Origin: Lutjanus erythropterus
Lineage: Eukaryota; Chordata; Actinopteri; Lutjaniformes; Lutjanidae
Length of the DNA: 64,000 nt
Assembly (NCBI GenBank): GCA_020091685.1
Contig: CM034612.1
Coordinates: forward strand, 27,706,655-27,770,654
Direction of reading: 5' to 3'
Position numbers and translations under genes: made by a program. The notes beneath the pieces are model-generated. The model saw nothing but the letters and a program-made list of their open reading frames with translations, had not been told where the DNA came from and ran no database searches. Shown piece by piece: positions 47,270-58,494 of the stretch; within the stretch, counting starts at the first letter, position 1, and each line of letters begins with the position of its first letter.

Positions 47270-47460
47270 GTTCCTACAGCATGATATGTTGAAGCCAAGG
47301 GGAACTGACCAAGCTGCCACGTTTTGAGAGTGAGAGAGGGCTGGCAAGAGATATGCCTCCATCAATACACAACCACAGACCCAATTCAAAACTGTACGAA
47401 ATTTGAAAAACTGACAATCATGACAATGGGAAGTGGTAACGTAGAACATACAAAAGGCAG

Positions 47461-47762
47461 TAGGATTGGGCCGATGGACTGTGTCATTGTCCATCCCGAT
47501 GCCTGACAGTCATCGACCCCTGAGAGCTCCTGTTATATCTTCATCAGTCCTATCCAAATAAAGGCACAAAAATGCCCAAAAAAAGTGATCCCACATCGCT
47601 CCTTGCACCTAATTTGTGAAAGAAAAAACAGCTCATCACACTATTTACTGCCTGCTGAAAGCATTTTGAAATTTATTTTATTTTATTTCCATTTAAAATT
47701 TTAATGTGTTGTTTCACTATGGATATTATCATGTGCCAGTTTGGTAGAATCGGCCAACCCTA
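47461..47762. mobile_element. MITE R4, 302 bp, ends TAGGATTGGGCCGAT/ATCGGCCAACCCTA
   Basis: Imperfect inverted termini. The left part (ccgatggactgtgtcattgt, gcctgacagtcatcgacc) is shared with 39543-39600 and 54737-54800. The 8-bp flanks match poorly. Confidence 0.65.
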
Positions 47763-49132
47763 AGTGGAAACACACACCTTGTTACTGTTTGTGCAAGGTG
47801 AACAGTCTATCTGAAGAGTGTAATGACAGCTAACACCACACACACTAAAGGACTAACACCCAAAACTCCTCCCTGTTGATGGAAATTAAAATAAGATGTG
47901 TTATTTACAAGAACATACATCCATACGGGTTACTGAAATTTAGGTCAACTGAGATTCTTCAAGTAGAGTCTTTTTTCTCAGTCAGTGTGCAGTGTTCTTC
48001 TGATATTTTACTCCCCAGAAGTAGCAACAGAGCGAGCGCTCCTTGGGTTTTCTCTGGGATAAATTCAAGTTCCTTCTGTCAGTGAAGATGCAACAGTTAC
48101 AGACAGCTGCAGACCCTCTGTGAGTCTCAGTGAAGCCTGGATTATACTCCCAAATGGATGCATACACTGACAGCTGCAGACACATTGGATGCTTAGTATT
48201 TCTGAGACAGGGGCACTGTAGCTTCCCCGAGGAAGAGAGGCCCGGTCTGGTCAGGCTCCACAGTAACATTATCTTCTGCCTTCTACTCAAAGATGTTGAA
48301 TTTGCAGCTCACAGCAACTTAATATGATATAGTCTCTGGACTTTTGTTTCACATTTCTGATGCATCTTTATTGTAGTCCACACACATTAGTTTGGAGGGC
48401 TAGCTTGGTTTGTTTGTGGTACGTGAGTGTTGTTGTCACCCTCAACATCCTGCCGAACCCTGTTCCAAAACCTGCCACTTCAATTAAGTGTTGCTTGATA
48501 GTGTATATGAAAAAAGAGGAATGACTGACAGTGTCGGGTACAGCCCTCTTAAAAAATGAAATTTAGATGGATGAAACTCACCCAGGACTTGAGGTGAACA
48601 GTACTTTGCCAGCACCATTTTAACAAAAGATTCATCCTCCTGGTCGACTCGGCAGACTGTTGTCTAGTGCCAAATCTAATGAATTTCTGTGATTCTCAAT
48701 ACCTAATTCAATACCACGATAAAGACAAAAACAAGAATAAAATTCAACCATTGTTGCTTTTCTTTCACCTGAAATAAAAACTCTTCTGAGGTTCTGGGAC
48801 AAAAGACTGAGGGGGAGATTTACTGAGGCTGACACAAATCACTCTCAGAGAACCAGTTGCCATGTCTGGAAAGTGATGCAAAAGTGATTTCTGCTCAGAC
48901 ATTAAGTCTGCTGCTTTTTCTCTCATTCTCTCCGTCTTTTTCCCATCTCATTTTAACAGTACATTTCAACAGAATAGTAGTTTACATCTGCAGCTCTATA
49001 CTATATTTTTTTGCCTAGTGTTCAGATGCACGGTGTAGAAAAAGAATGGAGTCTACAGTTTCGAGGTTTAACCTATTTTGTCGTGCTTTGAGCAGAGCGC
49101 ACTGGATGCGCTGCTGGGTGCACTGCTGCAGC

Positions 49133-49175
<43 letters not shown>

Positions 49176-50196
49176 TAAGTAAAGGAAGGTGGAAGACGGA
49201 CTATTCCACACAGTGTCCCTGGGAGTCATTAATACTCCGAATGCTGCTTTGGCTCTTGATCTGCCTGTCGTAACCCATGGCATTTTCTAGAAAGTCAATC
49301 TAAACCTACCCGATCTGCACATCACTTCTTTGTCTTTTGGATGACAACAACAGTCTGAACCCCAAAGATATTCAGTTTACAACATTAAGAGACAGACAAG
49401 CAGAACGAAGAATAGAGATGAATGACTTAAATGATTGTTGGGAAAATTTGTTGTCAGTCAGTTTTTTGTGGAATATTAAATGTTTGAGCACAAAAGAGAG
49501 AAATAGTTGATGGATATGTGTAGGATGAGCATTTTCAAAGGAAACAGTGGAAACATTTCATCATTTCTGTTTCTCTCTAAGCCCTTCTTAAACTAACAAT
49601 AAAGTTTAATTTAAGGAGGATGTCTGATTGGCCACAAGACAAAAAAATTGCAGGAAATACATAACACAATTCTGTGTAACAGTCAGGAACATAAAGGGAC
49701 ATAAATTGGAAAAAATCAATGTGAAACCAGATAGTATAGTGAGACATCTTTGTTTTAAATTGAAGGAACAGGCAGGCAGACACAAATGTGCAGCCTCCCA
49801 GGGAAACAGCCTGACTGTCTGCTGTATCGATGTCCCATTGATTCAGGCTTTGTGTCTCACAATCGCCCCCCTCATCTCCTACAGAGCTACTTAATATGTT
49901 TGAGGGGCTCCAGCGCTTCTCATCTGTAAAAGGCAGAGCTTTTCTTTTACCCACATTAGAGGTGGTGTTGGTGGGGAGAAGGAGAATGGGTCGGCGTGGG
50001 GTTGCGGGGCGGGGTGGTGCTGATGCTGCTCTGAAGTCTGCCTGGTGGGACCGGAGCTTTATTGGCTGGAAAGGAAGCCGGCGGAGTTGCGAGGGTCTGA
50101 GAACTTGGATGAGAGGAAGCTTTTGAAACTTCCCACATCGGCATTAGAGAGATGAGCTGCTATTCAGCGCTCGCTCCCAGCCTACACCAACACATC

Positions 50197-50198
<2 letters not shown>
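47763..50198. other. arhgef39 intron, microsatellite, no supported gene
   Basis: (GT)n at 49136-49171. 49340-49480 resembles a MITE A interior (ccccaaagatattcagttta). A 125-codon frame on - at 49577-49954 needs a GTG start and matches no family known to me. 49880-50140 is GC-richer and unique. Confidence 0.4.
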
Positions 50199-50256
<58 letters not shown>

Positions 50257-50326
50257 ACAAGCCTGCATATCCAAGCAAACAAACACACACTCGCCGCTTC
50301 CTACACACACGCATTCGTTCATATCC

Positions 50327-50370
<44 letters not shown>
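50199..50370. repeat. Two (CA)n microsatellites
   Basis: (CA)n at 50199-50252 and 50332-50370, separated by about 80 bp of CA-rich unique sequence. Long open frames over this region are artefacts of the repeat. Confidence 0.95.
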
Positions 50371-50374
<4 letters not shown>

Positions 50375-50640
50375 AACACACTTTGGCTTCCTTTTTATCT
50401 GCTGGTTGGCGAGATGAGGCTGAGCTCTAATTGGTCCTGGGGGAGATTGGCAGGGTGAGCGGAGCAACGAGGAGGCCAGACAAACAACAGGAGGGGGAGT
50501 GGCAGGAAGAAAAGGGCCACTGCTCCACAAGTAGAGAGGGAGCCACAATAGAAGAGGGGAAATAATTGAGCGAGAGGGAAGGCAGGATGAAGGGGAAAAG
50601 CACATTCACTTGCTAACAGTTAGCAGTAACGCTCAGTTAA
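50371..50640. promoter_or_regulatory. Unique block, weak conserved-element candidate
   Basis: Contains gctgagctctaattggtcct and a purine-rich stretch on +. No repeat or exon is recognised. It lies 250-500 bp 3' of the DH exon, in the arhgef39 intron. Confidence 0.25.
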
Positions 50641-50889
50641 TATAGAGAGCTCAGTGTGATGTGCAAAATACTTGAGTTTCCTGCAGAAAGTCCGATGAAT
50701 TCCATTGATTAAAGCAACCAGGCAGGATGTCTCCATACTAAACTCATTTCCCTTCAGTTTAGCTACACTCGCCTTGCTTCCCCCTCCACCCCAACACGTC
50801 CCAGAGGACAGAGATGCAGAAAGAGGTAGAGAGGAGATGGAGGTGGTTCTTGGAGGAGATGAAAGGAATATGTGATCAGAGGCTCTAAC

Positions 50890-51018
50890 CTGGAGCCAAC
50901 ACCTTCGTCTTTCGCCCTTTCAGCAGTTTCTGCACCCGGCAAAGCTGCAGGTGATTCTCATGGCGCTGGGTATTGTTCTGGATACGCTGGGACACGGCGC
51001 ACATCGCAGTCACTGCCC
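50890..51018 (-). CDS. arhgef39: arhgef39, last DH-domain exon
   Basis: The - strand acceptor gtttgtttgctgtag and donor gttagagc bound 129 bp. Two bases complete a codon from an upstream exon, then 42 codons read AVTAMCAVSQRIQNNTQRHE and NHLQLCRVQKLLKGRKTKVL then AP, plus G. This is the long final helix of the DH (RhoGEF) domain and the DH-PH linker, matching mammalian ARHGEF39 (ISETAQRVHTIGQKQKNDQ, LRRVQALLSGRQAKGL). G joins GG of the exon at 34930 to make Gly before RWYIREGW, as in the mammalian GRWFLRQGW. The catalytic CR1-CR3 part of the DH domain is encoded further upstream and was not found between 51019 and 64000. Confidence 0.9.
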
Positions 51019-51078
51019 CTACAGCAAACAAACACACAAACATTTGTATTACCATGAAATCCTTTCAGACTAATAATA

Positions 51079-51080
<2 letters not shown>

Positions 51081-51120
<40 letters not shown>

Positions 51121-51149
51121 ATATATATATATATATATATACATATATT
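51081..51149. repeat. (CA)n(TA)n microsatellite beside the DH exon
   Basis: In arhgef39 sense this is (TA)n then (TG)n, ending about 62 nt upstream of the acceptor at 51019-51020. Confidence 0.95.
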
Positions 51150-51246
51150 AACCATCACCAGTACAGGCCCAACCCCAACACTGGCATCTTAATGATTGTG
51201 GGGGAGCAGCTTTTTTTTCCCCACGTAGCGAGTGAACCTATCTCAT

Positions 51247-51249
<3 letters not shown>

Positions 51250-51332
<83 letters not shown>

Positions 51333-51694
51333 NNNNNNNNNNNNNNNNNNNNNNNNNNNNNNNNNNNNNNNNNNNNNNNNNNNNNNNNNNNNNNNNNNNN
51401 NNNNNNNNNNNNNNNNNNNNNNNNNNNNNNNNNNNNNNNNNNNNNNNNNNNNNNNNNNNNNNNNNNNNNNNNNNNNNNNNNNNNNNNNNNNNNNNNNNNN
51501 NNNNNNNNNNNNNNNNNNNNNNNNNNNNNNNNNNNNNNNNNNNNNNNNNNNNNNNNNNNNNNNNNNNNNNNNNNNNNNNNNNNNNNNNNNNNNNNNNNNN
51601 NNNNNNNNNNNNNNNNNNNNNNNNNNNNNNNNNNNNNNNNNNNNNNNNNNNNNNNNNNNNNNNNNNNNNNNNNNNNNTATATATATATATATAT
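51250..51694. repeat. (CA)n, 345-base assembly gap, (TA)n
   Basis: A CA run at 51250-51332 abuts 345 N (51333-51677), then TA at 51678-51694. The gap is flanked by simple repeat on both sides, so most likely it is unresolved microsatellite. A small exon could still be hidden there. Confidence 0.95.
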
Positions 51695-51916
51695 AAACAT
51701 ACGTGTGTGTGTAGGTATATTAGATTAAACCTAATAGATTAGAGTTAGATTAGAGAGCAAATAATTCATTATAATTAAGCATCAGTACTGCACTGGGCAG
51801 AACAGAAATATTGCTAAGCTCCTGCACAAATGGTGGTGCTATTGGTTAATTTGCCTTAACCTGGTCATTAGCAAGTGGTGAGTGTGTGTGTGTGTATGTG
51901 TGTGTGTGTGAGACAT

Positions 51917-52648
51917 TAAGGCCAAAAGGCACTGCAGGCTTCATTTGACGCACGTCAAATGAAGCTTCTATAGCGCACTGCAGGCTTCAGAATAATGCAG
52001 CAAAGTGACAAACGTTTCATGGAGGAGACGAGCATCTGTCTGTTTCAGACAGATATTTTAGTCATATAACTGTTCAGTATCATCAGAATTTATCATCAAA
52101 AAAGTTTTATATCAGTCGGCACTTCACATATGATCCCCCTCCCTCCCTCCTCTCTGCTGTCTCTCTCTCTAGTTCTTCGTAGTTCTGATTAATCGACAGG
52201 GAGTAATTAAGTATTTAAAAGTACACAAATGGGACTTGTAGCAAAAAAAAAATCACACACCACCGAAGTGTACAGTAATATTACGTTTCATGATCATAAA
52301 ACGTTTTTATATCAAGGCGGCACATCTGTCCATATTCACACGCTCTCTCCCTCCTTCACTCTCTGCTGTGAGAATTTCTTCTTATTTTTTTTTTTACCTG
52401 CTTACAGGTGGAGCTAAAGCTCAATCAGCACTCACTCCTCACGTCCATGTTTTTTTTATTCCATTTAACTCTCCCCAAACACGAACTGCAGCTGCAGATA
52501 AAAAAAAGCCCTGGTCCTCATTTGACACTCCAAAATCAAAACAAGTTTGGAGTGCGAGCGTCAAGTCAGTTTGACGCTCGTCAATATGCTTTCAGCGTGT
52601 GTTCTACCAAACGGGAGCATCAGACGCTTTAGTGCGTTTTGGCCTTTA
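51917..52648. mobile_element. Inverted-terminal element with internal duplication
   Basis: Ends TAAGGCCAAAAGGCACT and AGTGCGTTTTGGCCTTTA are inverted. Two internal blocks resemble each other (about 52000-52170 and 52280-52375), sharing acgtttcatg, ttttatatca, cggcac and ctccctcc with tctctgctgt. Hairpins ATTTGACG/CGTCAAAT (51943-51960) and CGAGCGTCAA/TTGACGCTCG (52555-52580) lie near the ends. No target duplication or transposase. Confidence 0.6.
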
Positions 52649-53440
52649 CAGCTGTGAATGTAGCAGTAAAGTGCAGTGTCTGTACCAGTGGCCAACTGTG
52701 ACTATTCAGTTCGGCCATAACGTTAACAAGACACCAAAAATGCAGCAAAATGGAAAAAGTTTTTGCTGGAATAAACCAGCAGGTAGCTTGTGACATGTAT
52801 TTGTAGTGTGTAGTTGCCACAAACAAAATACCCAGCTGAGGGCAGCAAACACCACACAATGATAGCAGAATAAGTAATGTTTTTTTTCTGGAGTTTTCTG
52901 TATGTATACTTGTATTAAATAGTAGATAATTGCCATTTACTCTGTTACTATTATTTGGATATAAGTTATAATTCAGTTTGTGTTTGATATTAAGAGCTGT
53001 AATAATCTTTAAGAATCATTCTAACCTTTTATCATTCTTATTTCTCTGTTTCAGTGCCACACACAGTTACATGTAGCATAGGTCTTCAGTTCTGTTACTT
53101 CTGTCTACCAACACAGCTCTGTCTGCTGTGCTGCACTGTTGGAAGGAGCTTTAATAAAGAAGATTCAAGTGTCTGAAAATTGTTTCCTAACAGACTCGGG
53201 GATGAACGCAACTTCAGTCCCCACTATAACACAGTCCTTTGCCAATCCTCTGCAACGCTGTGAAAGTCTGCCTTGAAAAGGGCAACGCTATCAAATTAGC
53301 CTAGCAACAGTGTAGGTCTGGACTGCTTGTCTGAGGCCCTGAGGGGATTACTTTTGGTCCCACCCACTGTAAATTAAAATGTGATTGGTCAACTCACCTG
53401 TCACTTGGATTGAAGGTTGGATTAAAATGCACAAATTGTG
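52649..53440. other. No recognised gene or repeat
   Basis: Unique AT-rich DNA. tttctctgtttcag at about 53040-53054 looks like an acceptor on + but no open exon of note follows. Confidence 0.35.
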
Positions 53441-53717
53441 TAGGGCAGCAAATAATGATTATTTTCATGACTCAGTCAGTTACTTTCTTTATTAATCAAT
53501 TAAAAGTTGTTTCGTCTTAAATATCAAAAAAAGGTGTAAAATGTCAATCAATGTTTCCCAAAGTGCAGGATGACGTCCTCAAACGTCTTATTGCCTACAA
53601 CCAATAGTTATGCAGTTTAATGTCATGAAGGAGTAAAAAAAACAGAAAATATCCACATTCAACAAGCTGACATTGGAGAATTTTCACTCTTTTTCTTAAA
53701 CAATTACTCAAACTCAG
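53441..53717 (+). mobile_element. MITE A, right end missing
   Basis: Starts TAGGGCAGCAAATAATGATT and carries ggatgacgtcctcaaacgtc and ccacattcaacaagctgac. It stops near attactcaaactcagcac. Confidence 0.8.
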
Positions 53718-53781
53718 CACTAAAGTTGTGTGAGAGTTTTTAAACAGATGTTTTGACATGGTTTTGCTATTTTAAAAACAG

Positions 53782-53893
53782 GAGTGCCATGAACTTAATC
53801 AACTCTGGACAGAGTGTTTTGGATTCAGTCTACGTTCATGTGGAGGCACTGGCAAGTCTGGAAATAAAACTTCAGGAATTCAAGGTAACACAG
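53782..53893 (+). CDS. Candidate orphan exon on + (or relic), unidentified
   Basis: On +, ttgctattttaaaaacag precedes an open stretch reading SAMNLINSGQSVLDSVYVHV then EALASLEIKLQEFKVTQ and then gtgagtaa, a consensus donor; an inner donor gtaaca is 9 bases earlier. The peptide is amphipathic and could be helical. No family is recognised and no partner exon is convincing, although a further open frame follows tgtccag near 54563. It may be a lone real exon, a dead exon carried by a repeat, or chance. Confidence 0.25.
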
Positions 53894-54736
53894 GTGAGTA
53901 ACTGATATACAAATTATTTGGGGTGAGGCGCTGCTTTAGGCTAGCTGACATGTGACAGTGACTCCAACACAGCTGAGAACTGGCACAAGTCTTGCTGTCA
54001 CTGATTAGTTTTTGTGATCTGCAACCAGAAAGCATAAATATTAATCCCCTGATCGCATATTTTTGACTGAATATTAGTGACTAACGATCAAGTTGTTTCT
54101 CATTCTTTTACTCAACAATTGATGTTAACACTGATTCTAAGAGGGCCATGATGTAGTTTGGGACTTCTACTGGCACCACCAGGGATTCTAACAATGACTA
54201 AATATAAGTCCTTCTACACACACCCCATCCTGATCCCATCCCTGATGCTCTCTCTACAGTGTCTAAACAAATGACAAAAACAATACATTTACATTTACAA
54301 AGCACACAAAATATAAATATACAACAGCGGATGGTTGGAGCTACACGATGCAGATATCACATCTTTCTTTTGGGCCCTGCTGATTTTTTGTTGGATTTAC
54401 ATGCCTGAGCCTGCAAGTTGAGGTCCATTTGTTTACAGTATACAGACTTTTTTCACAGGTAGGTCTCACAGGACATAGTTATCTTTCTGAGCTTTTGATC
54501 CCCTACAAGCCTCAGAGCAGCTGAAGGTCCTCAGGCACAGCTCTTTTACTTCTTTGTGTCCAGGTTAAAAACCGGAGACGGCTGGACTTTAGTCCTCAGG
54601 GTGGAGCCTTAAGACCACGATGGAGTCAGCATTATCTTTCAGATTACCTCCAAGCATTTTTTCATTTTTATTTATTCAGCCACTATTGTTACTATTGCCT
54701 GTTGATTATTTATGCAGAGTGTCTATTTGCACTAAG
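53894..54736. other. No supported gene
   Basis: A stretch at 54563-54640 (gttaaaaaccggagacggct, ctttagtcctcagggtggag) looks like a relic of a gene or retroelement 3' region. Nothing identifiable. Confidence 0.3.
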
Positions 54737-54880
54737 GTTGTGGTGATGGATGGCGCCATCATCCATTGCGATGGCTGACAGTCATTAACCACTGAGCCCT
54801 TGAACATTGTAACATTGTCCCCAGGAGGCCAGGGGTTTGAGTCCTAGCCTGGGAGACTGGGCTATGAGTCCTGTGTGAAA
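54737..54880. repeat. Fragment of repeat R4 plus tRNA-like B box phrase
   Basis: gtgatggatggcgccatcat, ccattgcgatggctgacagt match the R4 left end at 47461. ggggtttgagtcctagcc further on resembles a Pol III B box (GGTTCGANTCC) with one mismatch. A SINE origin is possible but no A box was found. Confidence 0.4.
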
Positions 54881-54929
54881 GTCACTCAGTTTATTGTATT
54901 CAGTTGCTTTAAAATTACTAGTATTATTT

Positions 54930-55345
54930 TTCAGGTTGGTTTCATTGAGCCGACAAAACTACTTGGTCAGGTTGTTCCTGCCACACCAGCTGCAAACAGA
55001 GTTGTCAGTGGCGCTTTAATCGTGCCTGAAGAGTTGAGCCCGTCGAGGCCCCATGCCAACAAAATTTTGTCCGAAACCAACCAAAATCCATCCCTTATTA
55101 GCACATATCAGCCGAACCTGATTACAACCTGACATTTTTCTTATGCACCACACAGTGGAAGTTTTCAGTGACAGGAACAATACATGTAGGGAATTGGGAT
55201 TGGTAATGACTAAACGGGGGAGAAAAATAAAAATAAATAAATATAGACCAGCCCGAAACCAACATGAGCCTGTGAAATGTGTGAGAAATAAGTCCCGACC
55301 CGACCTGAACCCGTTCAGGCACAGATCTCAAGCTCTAATTGTTAG
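54930..55345. repeat. Unclassified repeat-like region ending in cgacccgacctgaacccg
   Basis: The end phrase cccgacccgacctgaacccg, then ttcaggcacagatctcaagc, is typical of a MITE family with gggtcgggt-type termini that I recall from fish. The opposite end was not found, so boundaries are approximate. Confidence 0.35.
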
Positions 55346-56842
55346 CTACTGACACATAGGTGCTGACTGTATCTGTGTTATTTATTCCATTAATTCCATC
55401 AACTCTTAAATGGGCAGGTACATATGAACATTTTAGAAAACTGAACTAATAATTGCTATTATCTAGTGGATTTAGGCTAAAATAACAAAATGTTATGATT
55501 CTGATCAAAATGTGACCTTTAGTTTCTAGTTTTCACCCTGTATCACCTGAGATAGATCATCCATTTAGGGTATAAATTTAACATTTTCAAATTTTTTAAA
55601 TAATTCTTATGCCAACTTTTAAAGTATTTTAAAAAGAATTAATTCGCTACTTTCTTTATGTTTTGCATAAAAAGATTTAAAAAGTGAAAAGGAATAAACA
55701 ACAATTATTGACATATGTTTTCAACACTGGAAATAAATCTAATCTCTGAAAAAAGTTATTAACACTTAAAAACAAATCATCTTATTCCTGTTTTTAAACC
55801 CCCATCTTTCCTGTGACACCCCTACACCTGCAAAATCCTAGCGGCAGTGGAAGCTGAGCAAATAGGAAAAGACTGCAAACATTTTGACCTGTGACTTTGG
55901 ACACAAATTAATCAACAATACACATTTAAGAATAAAAGAGAGTTCTCAATATTTCACACATGTATATTATTGATTATCTGTAGTACAGAGTACAGACCTT
56001 AAAACATAAGTGTATCTATGAGTGTTTGCCCCTGCTCTGTTTGCCCCTGACCTGGACAATGTATCCTCCAGGATACACACATTCAATTTACACACAAATT
56101 TACAATTTTTCAACAAGAACACATAAAATCATCCTTAAATACAAAAACAAAACAATTTTCAACATCAAAATCCCCCCAATATATTATAGACATGACTCAC
56201 AGCCAGTGTCTCTGTCTATGTATACCATCATTTTGTATTTTTGCCTCAAAGTCTATTTTTGAATGTTGGCGTGAAGTCACCCCTCTTCCCTCAGAATTTT
56301 TCATGATATAAAGTTTATCCATTTAATGCCCCCCTCCCACAGCCTGCCATTGTACCCAAGGTGGGCACATTCATTTTATACTGTTTTTGTTGTGTAAGTA
56401 GTCAAGTGTCAAGTGTGTATTTCCGTCAAATGTAAAGCATGCCACTATGCTTTAAAATTGTTCTGTAACTTATACATATATACACACATAATATATGTAT
56501 GTATGTACAGTATATGTGTGTGTGTGTTTCTGTGCTTGTGAGGACACCAGGTGCTTGTAAGTATAATAACAGAACAACAAACATGTGTGCACACACACGT
56601 ACATGTGTATATAGACATACATAGGTGTGTATGTAGACACACATGATGACGCTGAGCGCTGCCTGAATGCATTAGTCAAAGCAGAGTGTCTGTGTGGCAT
56701 CGTGTTATTTGAAGTGCAGTGCAGAAGGGAAATGAACAGAGATCACCAGGGAATTCACTGCCTCTCTGTTCCCCTCCACCTGTGGCCACAGCCTCCTTCT
56801 TAGGATGTGTGCATGTTTGTCATTTACCCATCACTCCACTGA

Positions 56843-56895
<53 letters not shown>

Positions 56896-58120
56896 ATATG
56901 CACTCTGGGTGTATGGGTTTAGGTTTAAGAAAGCATCCGTCTGTGGGTATCTAGGAGTGATGTCCTTTAATCAGAAACTGGATCTGCAATCACTGATGTC
57001 CACCTCTGACAGTCAGCAGTCTTGTTGATTACACACTATATTAACTGTATTTACTTACTGTAGCTGAACAACAACACAGTGACTGTCTGTGAGTTCAGTG
57101 TTCAGTGTGTTCAACCTCAGCTTTCAGAATCCCAATCAGTTTTCTGGCAAAGACTGCAAAGACAATTTGGGTTACAATCTCTATTCATTAGGCTGTGTGA
57201 TTGTACAAATAGGTCTACATTTATTGTTGTTGTTGTAACTGTTGTCATAGGTATTTATAACTACTGTTAGTACTCTTATCATTATTCTTATTCTTCTTCT
57301 TATTATTATTATTGTTACTATTACTATTTTAATTATTAGTACTATTATTAAGGATGTATTGATATCAAAAACTCAAACTACAATAATACCACAATTAAAA
57401 AGGCCACAATATGATATTTATCACAATATAAAATGAAGAAAAATCACAACTTGAAAAAATGTCCGGTATTGAATGATTAATCCCATGTACACAGCATTTT
57501 TTTCATTCATGTAAAATTTGTTTTTCCTTTTAAGTTACAGTGCTTGTGGTTTCCTTCTTTAATAAAGATAAAATAAAAGTAGTAGCCGTGAACTAAGGTT
57601 GCAAAATGAATTTTCTTTGGCAATGAATGCTTGAATTATGTATTTACAAACTGCAAAAAATAAATAAATTAATTAATTTAAAAAAAGAGTTACTTCCCAT
57701 CCTTTTGTGAAATATAAAAATGAAGAAATAAAATAAGCATAAAATATCACTGTATGTATTGTCACAGTCTGATACTACATTGAGGCACTTTATTCGCAAT
57801 ATTATGATATTCAATATATTGTTACCTAATTATTATTGTTAATATTTCTTTGCTTTGGCAATATAAATACTGTTTTTATACACCAATAAAGCTAATTAAA
57901 AATGACTGCAACAATTCTGCTCAATTCTGATAGTTATATCAAATGGTTGAAACTTCAGGGGCTTCAAAATTCACCACAACCTGCAGCATAACACAGCTGC
58001 TGAATTCTAGACAGACCTTAATGTCTGACATTTCACTGTTTCACTCTGTTTCATGGGCTTTTCCACATAATCAGTGCAGAAAGAACCAAAAATGTTGGAT
58101 ACTGTTTGGGACTTTGCCTG
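55346..58120. other. AT-rich flank with microsatellites, no supported gene
   Basis: (CA)n at 56843-56887. Mixed TATG/CACA low complexity at 56470-56640. ATT/CTT trinucleotide tract at 57285-57350. 57350-57830 has gatatcaa and aatatgatattta words suggesting an eroded hAT MITE. No exon recognised. Confidence 0.45.
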
Positions 58121-58128
58121 TTAATAAA

Positions 58129-58486
58129 TAGGGGTGTCCCGATCTGATATTGATATCGAATATCGGTCCGATATCAGCCAAAAAACGAGTATCGGATTTT
58201 ATCGGACTGCATCTAAAATCTCCGATATAAGCGCTCCTATAAGTAGTCCATTTTCCGCTCCAGCACTTCTATCCATAGGTGACTCTGATTGCTGACTACT
58301 GTTCTCTGTTTGAATAACATCACTTGATCAAGCCTTTTCTAACATTCCACACTACAAAATAAGTAATAAAAGTATGTATGATTCGTGCTGATATCCGAAT
58401 CGGATCGATATCGGTATCGGCCAATACTCAAGGCTGCAATATCGGTATCGTATCGGAAGTGAAAAAGTTGTATCGGGACATCCCTA
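58129..58486. mobile_element. hAT MITE, 358 bp, with exact target duplication
   Basis: Ends TAGGGGTGTCCCGAT and ATCGGGACATCCCTA. TTAATAAA is exact at 58121-58128 and 58487-58494. The interior has many tatcgg/ccgata words (atatcggtccgatatcag). No open frame. Well-preserved ends suggest a relatively recent insertion. Confidence 0.93.
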
Positions 58487-58494
58487 TTAATAAA

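Noticed and set aside
49577-49954. 125-codon open frame on -
   Set aside because: Needs a GTG start, becomes hydrophobic low-information sequence, has no domain and spans part of a MITE A-like fragment.
50144-50605. 153-codon frame on - rich in VCVCVC
   Set aside because: Translation of (TG)n microsatellites.
50973-51728. 251-codon frame on + across the gap
   Set aside because: Made of CA repeat, N bases and TA repeat; its start overlaps the real DH exon on the other strand.
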